A model generated the notes under the pieces. It saw only the letters and a list, made by a program, of their open reading frames with translations. It had not been told where the DNA came from and did not search any database. Below, piece by piece: positions 9,542-19,259 of a stretch of 36,921 nt of DNA. Source of the DNA: Bacteroidota bacterium (lineage in GTDB: Bacteria; Bacteroidota; Bacteroidia; Bacteroidales; GCA-2748055). The DNA is taken from the NCBI GenBank assembly GCA_002748055.1, contig PDRI01000031.1:1-36921 (forward strand), read 5' to 3'. Position 1 is the stretch's first letter. Each line of letters begins with the position of its first letter. The position numbers and the translations under genes were made by a program.

Positions 9542-12500
9542 TGAAGCAGCTGCCAAGGCACATACTCCTGATCCTCTCCGGCCTCCTCCTGGTGGCGGGT
9601 GCCCTTGCCCAGGATAGCACTCTGCATTATCCCTTTAGCACAAAGGGGGCCTATCCCCTCTCGACCACAGCCCTGAGTTCGCCGCTCTATCTGCAGAATC
9701 CTTCAAACATTAAATCCCAGGTGATCTATGATCCCGTAAGCCGGCAATATGTCTTCAGCGAGACGATCGGGTCCTGGAATTACAGGCCGCCCTCGCTGAT
9801 GAGTCAGAAAGCCTACCAGAATTATGCCTTCGAACGAAACATCCGGGATTACTGGAAGCTGAAATCGGGAGGGCAATCACTGGAAGGCCAGCTATCCTTT
9901 ATTCCGCCGCTGAAGGTGGGTGGTGAGGCCTTTGACAGGCTCTTTGGCTCAAACACCATCAACATTGTTCCCTCGGGAAGTGCCGAACTCATCTTTGGTT
10001 TCAACCTCTCGAAGCAGGAGAATTACAATATCAGCGAGCGGCTGCGCAGTGTCCCTTCGTTCACCTTCGATTCGAAAATTATCATGAACGTCGCCGGAAG
10101 CATAGGCGATAAGTTCAACATGGATATATCCTACAATACCGAGGCGACCTTCGATTTCGAGAACCAGACCAAGCTGGAATATACGGGGAAGGAGGATGAG
10201 ATTATTCAAAAGGTGGAGGCAGGGAATGTAAACCTGCCACTCCCGGGCTCATTGATTAACGGAAGCCAAAGCCTCTTTGGCCTCAAGACCGAGATGCAGT
10301 TTGGGAAGCTGAGTGTAACATCGGTCTTTTCGCAGCAGCGCGGGGAGTCTTCGGTGATTAATGTGGAGGGCGGTGCCCAGCTGCAGGAATTTAGCGTTAG
10401 TGTGGATGACTACGATGCCAACAAGCACTTCTTTCTCTCGGATTATTTCAGGGACAATTACAACCAGGCCCTGGCCAATTTGCCGGTCATTACCTCGGAT
10501 GTTGCCATTACGCGTATCGAGGTCTGGGTCACGAATAAAACCACCAATTTCGAGCATGCGAGGAACATTGTTGTGCTGAACGATCTGGGTGAGTCCGAAC
10601 CCAGATCGGGGCTTTTTAGCAGGAATCCCGGAGGGGGTAACCATCCCCGGAATGCCCTCAATACCGCCTATGCCGAGCTCAGCACTACCTACAGCGCTAT
10701 CCGCGATATCAAGAATGCCACCGGCGAGTTGGAAGCAGCCGGTCTTGTGCTTGGTGTCGATTTTGAGAAGATAGAGAATGCCCGTATGCTGTCTCCGCGC
10801 GAATATACCTTCAACGACAAACTGGGTTATATCTCGTTGAACTCGGCCCTGAATACCGACGAGATTCTGGCTGTGGCCTATGAATACACCTATCGCGGTA
10901 AGACCTACCAGGTGGGAGAACTATCTCAGTCCTCGGGTATTTCTGCTCCCCAGTCGCTTATTCTGAAGCTGATTAAGCCCACGAACTTTACGCCCAATTC
11001 CTATACCTGGGATTTGATGATGAAGAATGTCTATGCGCTTGGGGCTTACCAGGTCGAGAAGAATGATTTTCAACTCGATGTACTTTATCGCGACGACAAA
11101 ACCGGCAACTCGGTCAACTATTTGCCTGTCGGGGAATTGAATAAAACGACCTTACTCAGGCTGTTTGATCTCGACAGGATGAACAGCCAGCAGGATCCTT
11201 ACCCCGACGGTGTTTTCGACTACATTCCCGGGGTAACGATCTCCCCGTCGAACGGAAGGGTATTCTTCCCCGTACTGGAACCTTTTGGAGAAGATCTTGC
11301 GAACATACTTCGGGACAGTCTGGACGGGCCGGCGGCCGACAAGGCCATCGCCACCTATGTTTATCAGGCCCTTTACGATTCGACAAAGACCAAGGCCAGA
11401 CAAATTGCCGAAAAGAATAAATTCCTGATAGCCGGAGAGTATTCGTCTTCGAGCTCATCGGAAATCATGCTGAACGCGATGAATGTGCCCCAGGGCTCGG
11501 TGAAGGTAACGGCAGGTGGCCGGGAGCTGGTCGAGGGAAGTGATTACACCGTCGATTACATGCTGGGAAGGGTCACTATCATCAACCAGGGCATCCTGGA
11601 ATCCGGTACGCCTATTCGCATCTCCCTGGAAAACCAGTCGCTGTTTGCCTTTCAAACCAAGACCCTGGTGGGGACCCACCTGAACTATCAGATTTCGAAG
11701 AATTTCAATCTGGGGGCCACAGCCATGCACCTGACCGAGCGACCCCTGACCCAGAAAGTCAATATCGGCGACGAACCCATCTCCAATACAATCTGGGGCT
11801 TGAATGGAAGCTACAGCACAGAGTCGCAGTTGCTGACCACCCTGGTTGATAAACTCCCCTTTCTGGAGACGAAGGTGCCCTCATCGCTGACCGTGGTGGG
11901 TGAATTTGCCCAACTGGTACCCGGGCATTCGAAGGCTATCGAGAAGGAAGGGAATGCCTACATCGACGATTTTGAAGGAAGTGAAACCTCCATTGATCTG
12001 AAGCAGTTTTCTTCCTGGAAGCTGGCTTCCACACCCCGGGGTTATTTTCCTGAGGCCGAGTTGAACAATGATCTGGCTTATGGTTTCGGACGGGCCCGTC
12101 TGGCCTGGTATCAGATCGATCCTTTGCTCGTTCGAGATGAATCCCGGACGCCAGGCCACATCAAGGCCAATCCCGACCTGGTTTCCAACCCTTATGTTTA
12201 CGAGGTATATGAGCAGGACATCTTCCCGAACAAGGAAAACCCCAATGGCATCCCAACGAATATTTCGGTCCTGAACCTTGCTTATTATCCCGATGAGCGC
12301 GGCCCCTACAATTACGATGCCGAACAGATCGATTTTGAAGGCCATCTCCTGAGGCCGAGAGAACGCTGGGGCGGCATCATGCGCGAAATATACTCCACCG
12401 ATTTCGAACAGGCCAATGTCGAGTTTATCGAGTTCTGGCTTATGGATCCCTTTGCAGGCATGCCCGATAACAGTGGAGGAGAGCTCTATTTTAACCTGGG

Positions 12501-15500
12501 GAACATTTCCGAGGATGTGCTCAAGGATTCCCGCAAGACTTTTGAAAACGGCTTGCCCACCTCTGAGCTGGTCGAGAAGGTCGATACCACAGTCTGGGGA
12601 CGCGTTCCGCTCACCCAGGCGCTGGTACAGGGCTTCAGTGCGGGCGATGAAACCCGGCGCTTTCAGGACGTGGGACTGGATGGGCTGAGTTCAGAGGATG
12701 AACTGGATTTCTTCGGATCTACGCCCGACAACTATCTCGGCCGTATCGAAACCCGTTACAACTCCGGATTATTGAGCGAGACGGCCCGCAACGCCATCTT
12801 CGAGGATCCCTCTTCGGACGATTACATGTACTTTCGTTCCACCGAACACGATGCAGCCAGACACGACGTCCTCGACCGCTACAAGCGTTACAACAACCAC
12901 GAGGGGAATTCCCCCAGCGATCTCGACAATCAGGAATCCTTCGCCACCTCGGGCACCTCTTTGCCCGACATAGAGGACATCAACCGCGACAATACCCTGA
13001 GCGAGGGCGAGGCCTACTTTTCTTACCGTGTCAGTTTAAAGCCTTCGGACATGGAGGTAGGACAGAATTACATCGTCGACAAGGTCGTCGACCGGGTTAC
13101 CTACCGGAACGATCAGAAAGACAATGTTACCTGGTACCAGTTCAGAATCCCCATCCACGATTATGAGGAAGTGGTGGGTGATATTTCCGATTTCAACAGC
13201 ATTCGTTTTATGCGGATGTTCCTGACGGACTTTGAGGATATGACGGTACTGCGTTTTGCCGAACTGAATCTGGTACGGGGCGAGTGGCGGCGTTATGCCC
13301 TGCCATTTACCCAGGGTGGTGAAAGCTGGACAGGGGAAGAGCCTGCGGAAGGGGTGCTCGATATCTCGGCGGTAAACATTGAGGAGAATGCCGGGAAGAC
13401 CCCTGTGAATTACGTTCTGCCCCCCGGATTTAACCGGATGATCGATCCCACCCAGCCCCAGCTCAGGCAGTTGAATGAGCAGTCGATTGTTCTGAAAGTT
13501 AATGAGTTGGACGATGGTGATGCGCGAGCTGCCTATAAGACCACCGAGCTGGATATGCGGCAGTACGGGAAGATTCGTATGGAGGCACATGCCGAAGCCA
13601 TTCCCGATATTAACCTGGAGGACGATGAGCTTACGGCCTTTATCCGCCTGGGGACCGACTATCAGAGCAATTTCTATGAGTATGAGGTTCCCCTGAAGCT
13701 TACGCAGCCCGGTAAATACGACAACGACCTTGAAAGTGACCGGGCTGTTGTTTGGCCCAGATCAAACCAGTTTGAGGTGGACCTCGACCAGTTCACAAAA
13801 GTGAAGCTGGCCAGGAACGAAGCGATGAGTCAGCCCGAAAGCGAGGTGTCGCTGAGCTCCGCATTCTGGGAAATCGATAAAAAGGGAAACAAGATTACCG
13901 TTTCCGGAAATCCGACGCTGAGCAGTGTGCGTGTGATTATGATCGGGGTCAGGAATCCCAAGGCCGGAGACAATCCTTTCGGAAATGATGATGGCCTGGC
14001 CAAGTCGGGCGAAATCTGGTTGAATGAGTTGCGATTGACCGATTTCGATGAGAAAGGGGGCTGGGCTGCCCAGGGCCGCGCCACCCTGAAACTGGCCGAT
14101 TTTGCCAATGTAACCCTCGCCGGAAACACCAGTTCGGCCGGGTTTGGCAGCATCGAACAGAGCGTTACCGAGCGGCAGCAGGAACAGTATATTCAGTATG
14201 ATGTGTCTTCCACAGCCCAGATGGGGAAGTTCTTCAAGGAGGAACTGGGAGTTAGCATTCCTGTGTTTACCAGCTATTCGAAATCCATGGTGAACCCTGA
14301 GTACGATCCGCTAAACCCCGATATTTTGCTGACCGAGAGTCTGGCCGCAGCAAATTCAAAGGCCGAACGGGACTCTATTCTAAACTATTCCCAGGAGGTG
14401 GTTGAAAGACGCGCCCTTGCCCTGACCAATCTGAGGGTGAATCCCTCCGGGAAGAAAAAGCACTTTTACAGCCTGTCGAACTGGTCGGCTTCCTTCAGCC
14501 TGAATGAGATGCGCTCCAGCAGTCCGAACATCGAGTACTACAATACCCGTAAAACCAGGGCAAATCTGAGTTACAACTTCAACACCCGACCGAAGAATGT
14601 ACAGCCTTTTAAGAAGGTGAAGTGGCTCAGCAACGACTGGCTCAGGCTGGTCAAGGACTTCAACTTTAATGTTACCCCTTCGCGCATTTCCTTCCGTACC
14701 GACATGGACAGGTACTACCTCGAGAAGCAGGTCAGAAATATCAACAATCCCGACTACATTGTCGAGCCAAACTTCAAGAAGGATTTCGAGTGGAACCGCC
14801 ATTTCGACTTCAAGTTTGATCTGACCAGGAACCTGCGTTTCGATTTTTCATCGACCAATATTGCGCGTATTGATGAGCCGGAGGGCAGGTGGCATCGCGA
14901 CGATATCGATGCCTATGAGATTTACCGGGACTCCCTATGGGCAGCTATTCTGTCGGGGGGAAGAAGCACCCGCTACTTCCACCAGTTCAATGCTTCCTAT
15001 ACGATTCCGGTGAATAAGATTCCGCTGTTCGACTGGATGAGCGCCAATGTGCGTTATGGGGGTACCTACGGCTGGGATGTGGGGCCCATTCTCCAGGATG
15101 AAAGCATCAACCTGGGGAACACCATTAAGAACTCCAATACGGCCCAGTTGAACGGGCAGATGAATTTCGTGAACCTCTATAATAAGGTGGGATTTCTGAA
15201 AGGCATCAACGAAAAGTACAGGAATGCCCGGAGCCGTGAAAGGGAGACGGAAAAACGAAGCAAAACCAGGGTCTATACCAAGGAGAATGTCTTCCTGCGG
15301 GAAGGGCGTAAGCGCTATGTGCCACATAATCTGAAGACAGAGGATATTAAGGTAGAGGTCTTTGACGAGAATCAACAGCCCGTAAAGGTCAGCATGGAAA
15401 TCCTGAGCGACAATCGCATCAGCATCGTTTCCGACAAGGCCATCCGGGGTGCCCGGATCGTGGTTACCGGAACCATTGAAAAGGGCGAAAATCCGCTCAT

Positions 15501-16899
15501 TTTCATTGCCGAATCTACGGTGCGGGCCCTGATGATGGCCCGCACGCTGAATGTTACCTACTCGAAGAGTGGAGGGAGTTTATTGCCCGGCTATCTGCCC
15601 GGTATCGATTACTTTGGTACGCAGATGTACAACGGACAGTTGAATCCGGGCTGGTCCTTCCTTAGCGGCTGGCAGAATTCATCTTATGCTGAGCGGGCTT
15701 TTCAGGCCGGGTTGCTGAGCACCGACCGGGCACTGAACGATGCCTTTACGATGAACAATACAGAGCGGCTTACGGTTAGGGCCAGTCTGGAGCCCTTTAA
15801 CGGGCTAAAGATCGATTTAACAGCCAATCGAATGTATGCTTCCAATCTGTCGGAGTACTATACGGCCAATCCGGATGGTACACTTCCTGCGGATACAGCA
15901 CGTGGAAGGGTCTATAGCGGAAACTTCAGCATGAGCTATCTCTCCATTGGTTCTGCCTTTGAGCGTGTCGGGGAGGAGGTGGAATCGTCCCTTTCTTTTA
16001 ACCGCCTGAAGAATGAATACCGAAAGCAGATTTCCAGGCGGCTGGCCGATGACTATTTCAGGCGTACCGGTCAGGTACTTGCCCAGGATACAGCCGGCTT
16101 CTACGAGGGCTACGGGTCCACCTCCCAGGAGGTCCTCATTCCCGCCTTCCTTGCGGCCTATGGCGGGAAGGACCCGAATACGGTGAGTTTCGGGGCCATA
16201 AAATCGTTGTTGGAGATGATGCCTAACTGGCAGATCCGTTTCGATGGCCTCGGCAAGATCGAGCCGCTGAAGAAGTATGTGAACTCCATCGTAATGAACC
16301 ATTCCTACCGGTCGACCTACAGTGTGGGTTCCTTCATCAACAATCCTTATTTCATTGTCGATTCCATCAGCGGGGTGCCGATTGCCACCGATTTGCAGGG
16401 GAACTTCATTGTAGAGAACGACATCAATACAGTGAGCATTAATGAGAATTTTTCTCCGCTCATCGACCTGAATATGGATTGGAAGAACAGCCTGACAACC
16501 CGGATCGAGTACAAGCGATCGCGGACAGTGGCACTGAATATGGCCAATACGCAGGTGAATGAAGTCAACAGTGTCGAAATTATTTTTGGCGCAGGCTATC
16601 GCTTCAATGAAGTGCCTCTTTACATCAATCAGCGCGAGTTCAACAGCGACCTGAATGTAAGGCTCGATTTTTCGACCAGGAACAACCGGACCGTGATTCG
16701 GAAACTGGAGGACCTCTCGGGCAGTGAAATTACTGCCGGACAGCGTATTTTAAGTATCAAGGCTTCGGCCGATTACAAGTTGAGCGACAAGTTTATTGTC
16801 AGGGTTTTTTACGATCAGCGTCTGACCAACCCCTATATCTCGAACAGCTACAAAAATGCCAACTACAATGTTGGTTTCAGCATGACCTTCACCCTTTGA
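9541..16899 (+). CDS. sprA: Cell-surface protein SprA, T9SS outer-membrane translocon (2452 aa)
   Basis: GTG start, signal peptide LLILSGLLLVAGALAQ; very long beta-rich ORF with SprA-like segments (GSAELIFGFNLSKQENYNISERLR, NMDISYNTEATFDFENQTKLEYTGKEDEIIQKVEAGNVNLPLPGSLI, AYIDDFEGSETSIDL, SGEIWLNELRLTDFDEKGGWA); followed by gcvH. Confidence 0.95.
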   Translation: MKQLPRHILLILSGLLLVAGALAQDSTLHYPFSTKGAYPLSTTALSSPLYLQNPSNIKSQVIYDPVSRQYVFSETIGSWNYRPPSLMSQKAYQNYAFERNIRDYWKLKSGGQSLEGQLSFIPPLKVGGEAFDRLFGSNTINIVPSGSAELIFGFNLSKQENYNISERLRSVPSFTFDSKIIMNVAGSIGDKFNMDISYNTEATFDFENQTKLEYTGKEDEIIQKVEAGNVNLPLPGSLINGSQSLFGLKTEMQFGKLSVTSVFSQQRGESSVINVEGGAQLQEFSVSVDDYDANKHFFLSDYFRDNYNQALANLPVITSDVAITRIEVWVTNKTTNFEHARNIVVLNDLGESEPRSGLFSRNPGGGNHPRNALNTAYAELSTTYSAIRDIKNATGELEAAGLVLGVDFEKIENARMLSPREYTFNDKLGYISLNSALNTDEILAVAYEYTYRGKTYQVGELSQSSGISAPQSLILKLIKPTNFTPNSYTWDLMMKNVYALGAYQVEKNDFQLDVLYRDDKTGNSVNYLPVGELNKTTLLRLFDLDRMNSQQDPYPDGVFDYIPGVTISPSNGRVFFPVLEPFGEDLANILRDSLDGPAADKAIATYVYQALYDSTKTKARQIAEKNKFLIAGEYSSSSSSEIMLNAMNVPQGSVKVTAGGRELVEGSDYTVDYMLGRVTIINQGILESGTPIRISLENQSLFAFQTKTLVGTHLNYQISKNFNLGATAMHLTERPLTQKVNIGDEPISNTIWGLNGSYSTESQLLTTLVDKLPFLETKVPSSLTVVGEFAQLVPGHSKAIEKEGNAYIDDFEGSETSIDLKQFSSWKLASTPRGYFPEAELNNDLAYGFGRARLAWYQIDPLLVRDESRTPGHIKANPDLVSNPYVYEVYEQDIFPNKENPNGIPTNISVLNLAYYPDERGPYNYDAEQIDFEGHLLRPRERWGGIMREIYSTDFEQANVEFIEFWLMDPFAGMPDNSGGELYFNLGNISEDVLKDSRKTFENGLPTSELVEKVDTTVWGRVPLTQALVQGFSAGDETRRFQDVGLDGLSSEDELDFFGSTPDNYLGRIETRYNSGLLSETARNAIFEDPSSDDYMYFRSTEHDAARHDVLDRYKRYNNHEGNSPSDLDNQESFATSGTSLPDIEDINRDNTLSEGEAYFSYRVSLKPSDMEVGQNYIVDKVVDRVTYRNDQKDNVTWYQFRIPIHDYEEVVGDISDFNSIRFMRMFLTDFEDMTVLRFAELNLVRGEWRRYALPFTQGGESWTGEEPAEGVLDISAVNIEENAGKTPVNYVLPPGFNRMIDPTQPQLRQLNEQSIVLKVNELDDGDARAAYKTTELDMRQYGKIRMEAHAEAIPDINLEDDELTAFIRLGTDYQSNFYEYEVPLKLTQPGKYDNDLESDRAVVWPRSNQFEVDLDQFTKVKLARNEAMSQPESEVSLSSAFWEIDKKGNKITVSGNPTLSSVRVIMIGVRNPKAGDNPFGNDDGLAKSGEIWLNELRLTDFDEKGGWAAQGRATLKLADFANVTLAGNTSSAGFGSIEQSVTERQQEQYIQYDVSSTAQMGKFFKEELGVSIPVFTSYSKSMVNPEYDPLNPDILLTESLAAANSKAERDSILNYSQEVVERRALALTNLRVNPSGKKKHFYSLSNWSASFSLNEMRSSSPNIEYYNTRKTRANLSYNFNTRPKNVQPFKKVKWLSNDWLRLVKDFNFNVTPSRISFRTDMDRYYLEKQVRNINNPDYIVEPNFKKDFEWNRHFDFKFDLTRNLRFDFSSTNIARIDEPEGRWHRDDIDAYEIYRDSLWAAILSGGRSTRYFHQFNASYTIPVNKIPLFDWMSANVRYGGTYGWDVGPILQDESINLGNTIKNSNTAQLNGQMNFVNLYNKVGFLKGINEKYRNARSRERETEKRSKTRVYTKENVFLREGRKRYVPHNLKTEDIKVEVFDENQQPVKVSMEILSDNRISIVSDKAIRGARIVVTGTIEKGENPLIFIAESTVRALMMARTLNVTYSKSGGSLLPGYLPGIDYFGTQMYNGQLNPGWSFLSGWQNSSYAERAFQAGLLSTDRALNDAFTMNNTERLTVRASLEPFNGLKIDLTANRMYASNLSEYYTANPDGTLPADTARGRVYSGNFSMSYLSIGSAFERVGEEVESSLSFNRLKNEYRKQISRRLADDYFRRTGQVLAQDTAGFYEGYGSTSQEVLIPAFLAAYGGKDPNTVSFGAIKSLLEMMPNWQIRFDGLGKIEPLKKYVNSIVMNHSYRSTYSVGSFINNPYFIVDSISGVPIATDLQGNFIVENDINTVSINENFSPLIDLNMDWKNSLTTRIEYKRSRTVALNMANTQVNEVNSVEIIFGAGYRFNEVPLYINQREFNSDLNVRLDFSTRNNRTVIRKLEDLSGSEITAGQRILSIKASADYKLSDKFIVRVFYDQRLTNPYISNSYKNANYNVGFSMTFTL

Positions 16900-16952
16900 T
16901 CTGGCCGGCATTTTTATGATGCATATCAGCTTCAGGATTCGTTCAAAAGCCG

Positions 16953-16960
16953 TACATTTG
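16953..16960 (+). promoter_or_regulatory. Possible -7 promoter box TACATTTG upstream of gcvH
   Basis: Exact TAnnTTTG match 29 nt before the gcvH ATG; no clear -33 TTTG. Confidence 0.4.
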
Positions 16961-16989
16961 GTTTGAATATCTTTAAAAACAGGAGCTAT

Positions 16990-17367
16990 ATGAATGTACC
17001 CGACGAACTGAAATACACCAGCGAACACGAATGGATTCGTGTTGAAGGTGACGAGATTATAGTTGGCGTGAGCGACTTTGCCCAGGGTGAACTCGGAGAT
17101 GTAGTCTTCATTGAGATTGAAACTGAAGGAGAGCAGCTGGCAAAGGGTGAAACCTTTGGAACCGTTGAAGCCGTGAAGACAGTTTCGGACATGTATATGC
17201 CGGTAGATGGGGAGATTATTGCAGTGAATCCTGCACTGGAAGACAACCCTGAGCTGGTAAATTCAGATCCCTTTGGTGAAGGTTGGATGGTTCGGATCAG
17301 GCCATCTGATCCGGCCCAGATCGATGAATTGCTGGATGCTGCTGCTTATAAGGCCCTGATCGGATAG
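16990..17367 (+). CDS. gcvH: Glycine cleavage system H protein
   Basis: VPDELKYTSEHEWIRVEGDEIIVGVSDFAQGELGDVVFIE...GTVEAVKTVSDMYMPVDGEI (lipoyl-Lys motif); ATG at 16990 preceded by AGGAG. Confidence 0.97.
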   Translation: MNVPDELKYTSEHEWIRVEGDEIIVGVSDFAQGELGDVVFIEIETEGEQLAKGETFGTVEAVKTVSDMYMPVDGEIIAVNPALEDNPELVNSDPFGEGWMVRIRPSDPAQIDELLDAAAYKALIG

Positions 17368-17417
17368 GGCTTTATTTTCGGCAAGGTTTTTGCTTCTACC
17401 CGGGAAAAGATTGACCT

Positions 17418-18164
17418 ATGAAAAAGCTATACCCCGGCCTGCTCTTTTTCTTCTGTTTTCTTTTCGGCCCAGCCGATTTAGGGGCCCAGTTGCGTCCGGT
17501 GTCTGCAGAGAGCCATCGTGAGATGGGGCGTGAATATGTCGATCTCTCCGGCGAAGGCCTCAGACTTGAACTGGGCTTTGATGGCTATTTCGATGGACGC
17601 ATGGTTTTCGATCTGGTGATTGTTAATGAAGGGCCAGATACCTGCAGGATAGATCCGTCTGCCTTTTACTATGTTCTTCTGACCGAACCCGAAGCCGACA
17701 GTTCACGCTTTCCTCCCCGCATGGCCCTGCATCCGGAGAGGGTTCTGAACAGCTACAACGACCAGGTGGAAGAAAGCTTGGCTGACAAGAGTCTGAACTT
17801 TGTTTTCGGTGTGCTTCAAACCGGCGTGGGTATCATTGCCAGCACCAGTGCATCTATTGCGCAGGGCGATGATCCCTTCTTTGCCGTTGATGCCGTACTG
17901 GGGACCGTGGAGTCGGCCGCGCAGTTTCTGTTGAACGATGCCAGGATATCGGCCGACATGGAAGCGATCGAGGCAGAACAAGGGATCGTCGCCAAAGAAA
18001 TCTTCCGGCCGACCAGCATTCCCCCGGGCAAGGCGAAGAGTGGTTTTGTGTTCTTTCCGCCCGAGGATGACCCCATGTATTACATGTTCTGTTTTCCCGT
18101 TGGCGACCAGGAGTTCCAGTTCGTCTATATGCCTCCGAACCTGCAGGCCTGCAATGCCTACTAA
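17418..18164 (+). CDS. Exported protein of unknown function
   Basis: Signal peptide MKKLYPGLLFFFCFLFGPADLGAQ; no family recognised from the sequence. Confidence 0.75.
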   Translation: MKKLYPGLLFFFCFLFGPADLGAQLRPVSAESHREMGREYVDLSGEGLRLELGFDGYFDGRMVFDLVIVNEGPDTCRIDPSAFYYVLLTEPEADSSRFPPRMALHPERVLNSYNDQVEESLADKSLNFVFGVLQTGVGIIASTSASIAQGDDPFFAVDAVLGTVESAAQFLLNDARISADMEAIEAEQGIVAKEIFRPTSIPPGKAKSGFVFFPPEDDPMYYMFCFPVGDQEFQFVYMPPNLQACNAY

Positions 18165-19253
18165 TCAGGAAGCACTTCCCAGATCTTCGGGCGATTCGTC
18201 CTTTACCTGCCTTTTGCCCTTCCCTGTTTTGAGCGGATTGGCTGTCATTTCTTCATGACGCCTGCGATTCTTGACAATGTCAATGGCCAGATAGAGGGCA
18301 TTTCTGAAAGAGGCCTCCTCCGCTTCATTCTTGCCAGCCAGTTCAAAGGCCGTTCCGTGTGCCGGGCTGGTTCTCACCACCGGCAGTCCGGCCGTATAGT
18401 TGACCCCGTTATCCATGCTCAGCGCCTTGAAGGGGGCCAGCCCCTGGTCGTGGTACATAGCCAGTACGGCATCGAACTTGCTGAATTTGCCGGCACCAAA
18501 GAAACCATCGGCCGGGTAAGGCCCAAATACGTTGATATTCTTCGACCTGGATTTGGCAATGGCCGGGACAATGATCTCCTCTTCCTCGCTTCCCAGCAGG
18601 CCCTGATCCCCTGCATGGGGGTTGAGGCCAAGCACGGCAATTCTGGGGTTGCGAATGGAAAAGTCCCGGGTCAGGGAGGCCGAGAGGATTTCAATTTTTT
18701 CTTCTATAAGTCCGGTGGTGATGAATGAACTCAGCCTGGAAATGGGCACATGGGCAGCCACCAGCCCCACTTTTAAGAGCTCGCTTACCATGAGCATCAT
18801 CACCTCGCTGGCCCTGAAGCGGGCCTGAAGGTATTCGGTGTGACCACTGTAATTAAACGCTGCCTGCTGGATGTTGTGTTTGTTGATTGGCCCGGTGACC
18901 AGGGCATCGATATGGCCTTTCTCAAGTGCATCGGTCGCTGCTTGTAAAGCCTGGAAGGAGGCCTGTCCACCGGTCCGTGTGGCCTTTCCCAGTTCAACCC
19001 TGATATGCTCGTCGATGCAATTGATCACATAGCATTTATTGCTTCTGGCCTCGGCGGCCGACAGAATGCTGGTGGGGCTGAAACCTTCCAGATCCAGGGT
19101 TTTTCGGTGATAGGCCAGGACCTTGGGCGAGCCAAAGATGACAGGGGTGCATATTTCCTGTATCCTTTGGTCCATCAATGTTTTAATAATGACTTCGTAG
19201 CTGATCCCATTGATGTCGCCCTGGGAAATGCCGATTTTGAGTTTTTCCTGCAT
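18165..19253 (-). CDS. pdxA: 4-hydroxythreonine-4-phosphate dehydrogenase PdxA
   Basis: KIGISQGDINGISYEVIIK, TGPINKHNI, HTEYL, GLNPHAGDQGLLGSEE, AMYHDQGLAPFKALSMDNGVNYTAGLPVVRTSPAHGTAFELAGK. Confidence 0.95.
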   Translation of the reverse strand: MQEKLKIGISQGDINGISYEVIIKTLMDQRIQEICTPVIFGSPKVLAYHRKTLDLEGFSPTSILSAAEARSNKCYVINCIDEHIRVELGKATRTGGQASFQALQAATDALEKGHIDALVTGPINKHNIQQAAFNYSGHTEYLQARFRASEVMMLMVSELLKVGLVAAHVPISRLSSFITTGLIEEKIEILSASLTRDFSIRNPRIAVLGLNPHAGDQGLLGSEEEEIIVPAIAKSRSKNINVFGPYPADGFFGAGKFSKFDAVLAMYHDQGLAPFKALSMDNGVNYTAGLPVVRTSPAHGTAFELAGKNEAEEASFRNALYLAIDIVKNRRRHEEMTANPLKTGKGKRQVKDESPEDLGSAS

Positions 19254-19259
19254 CTGTTT

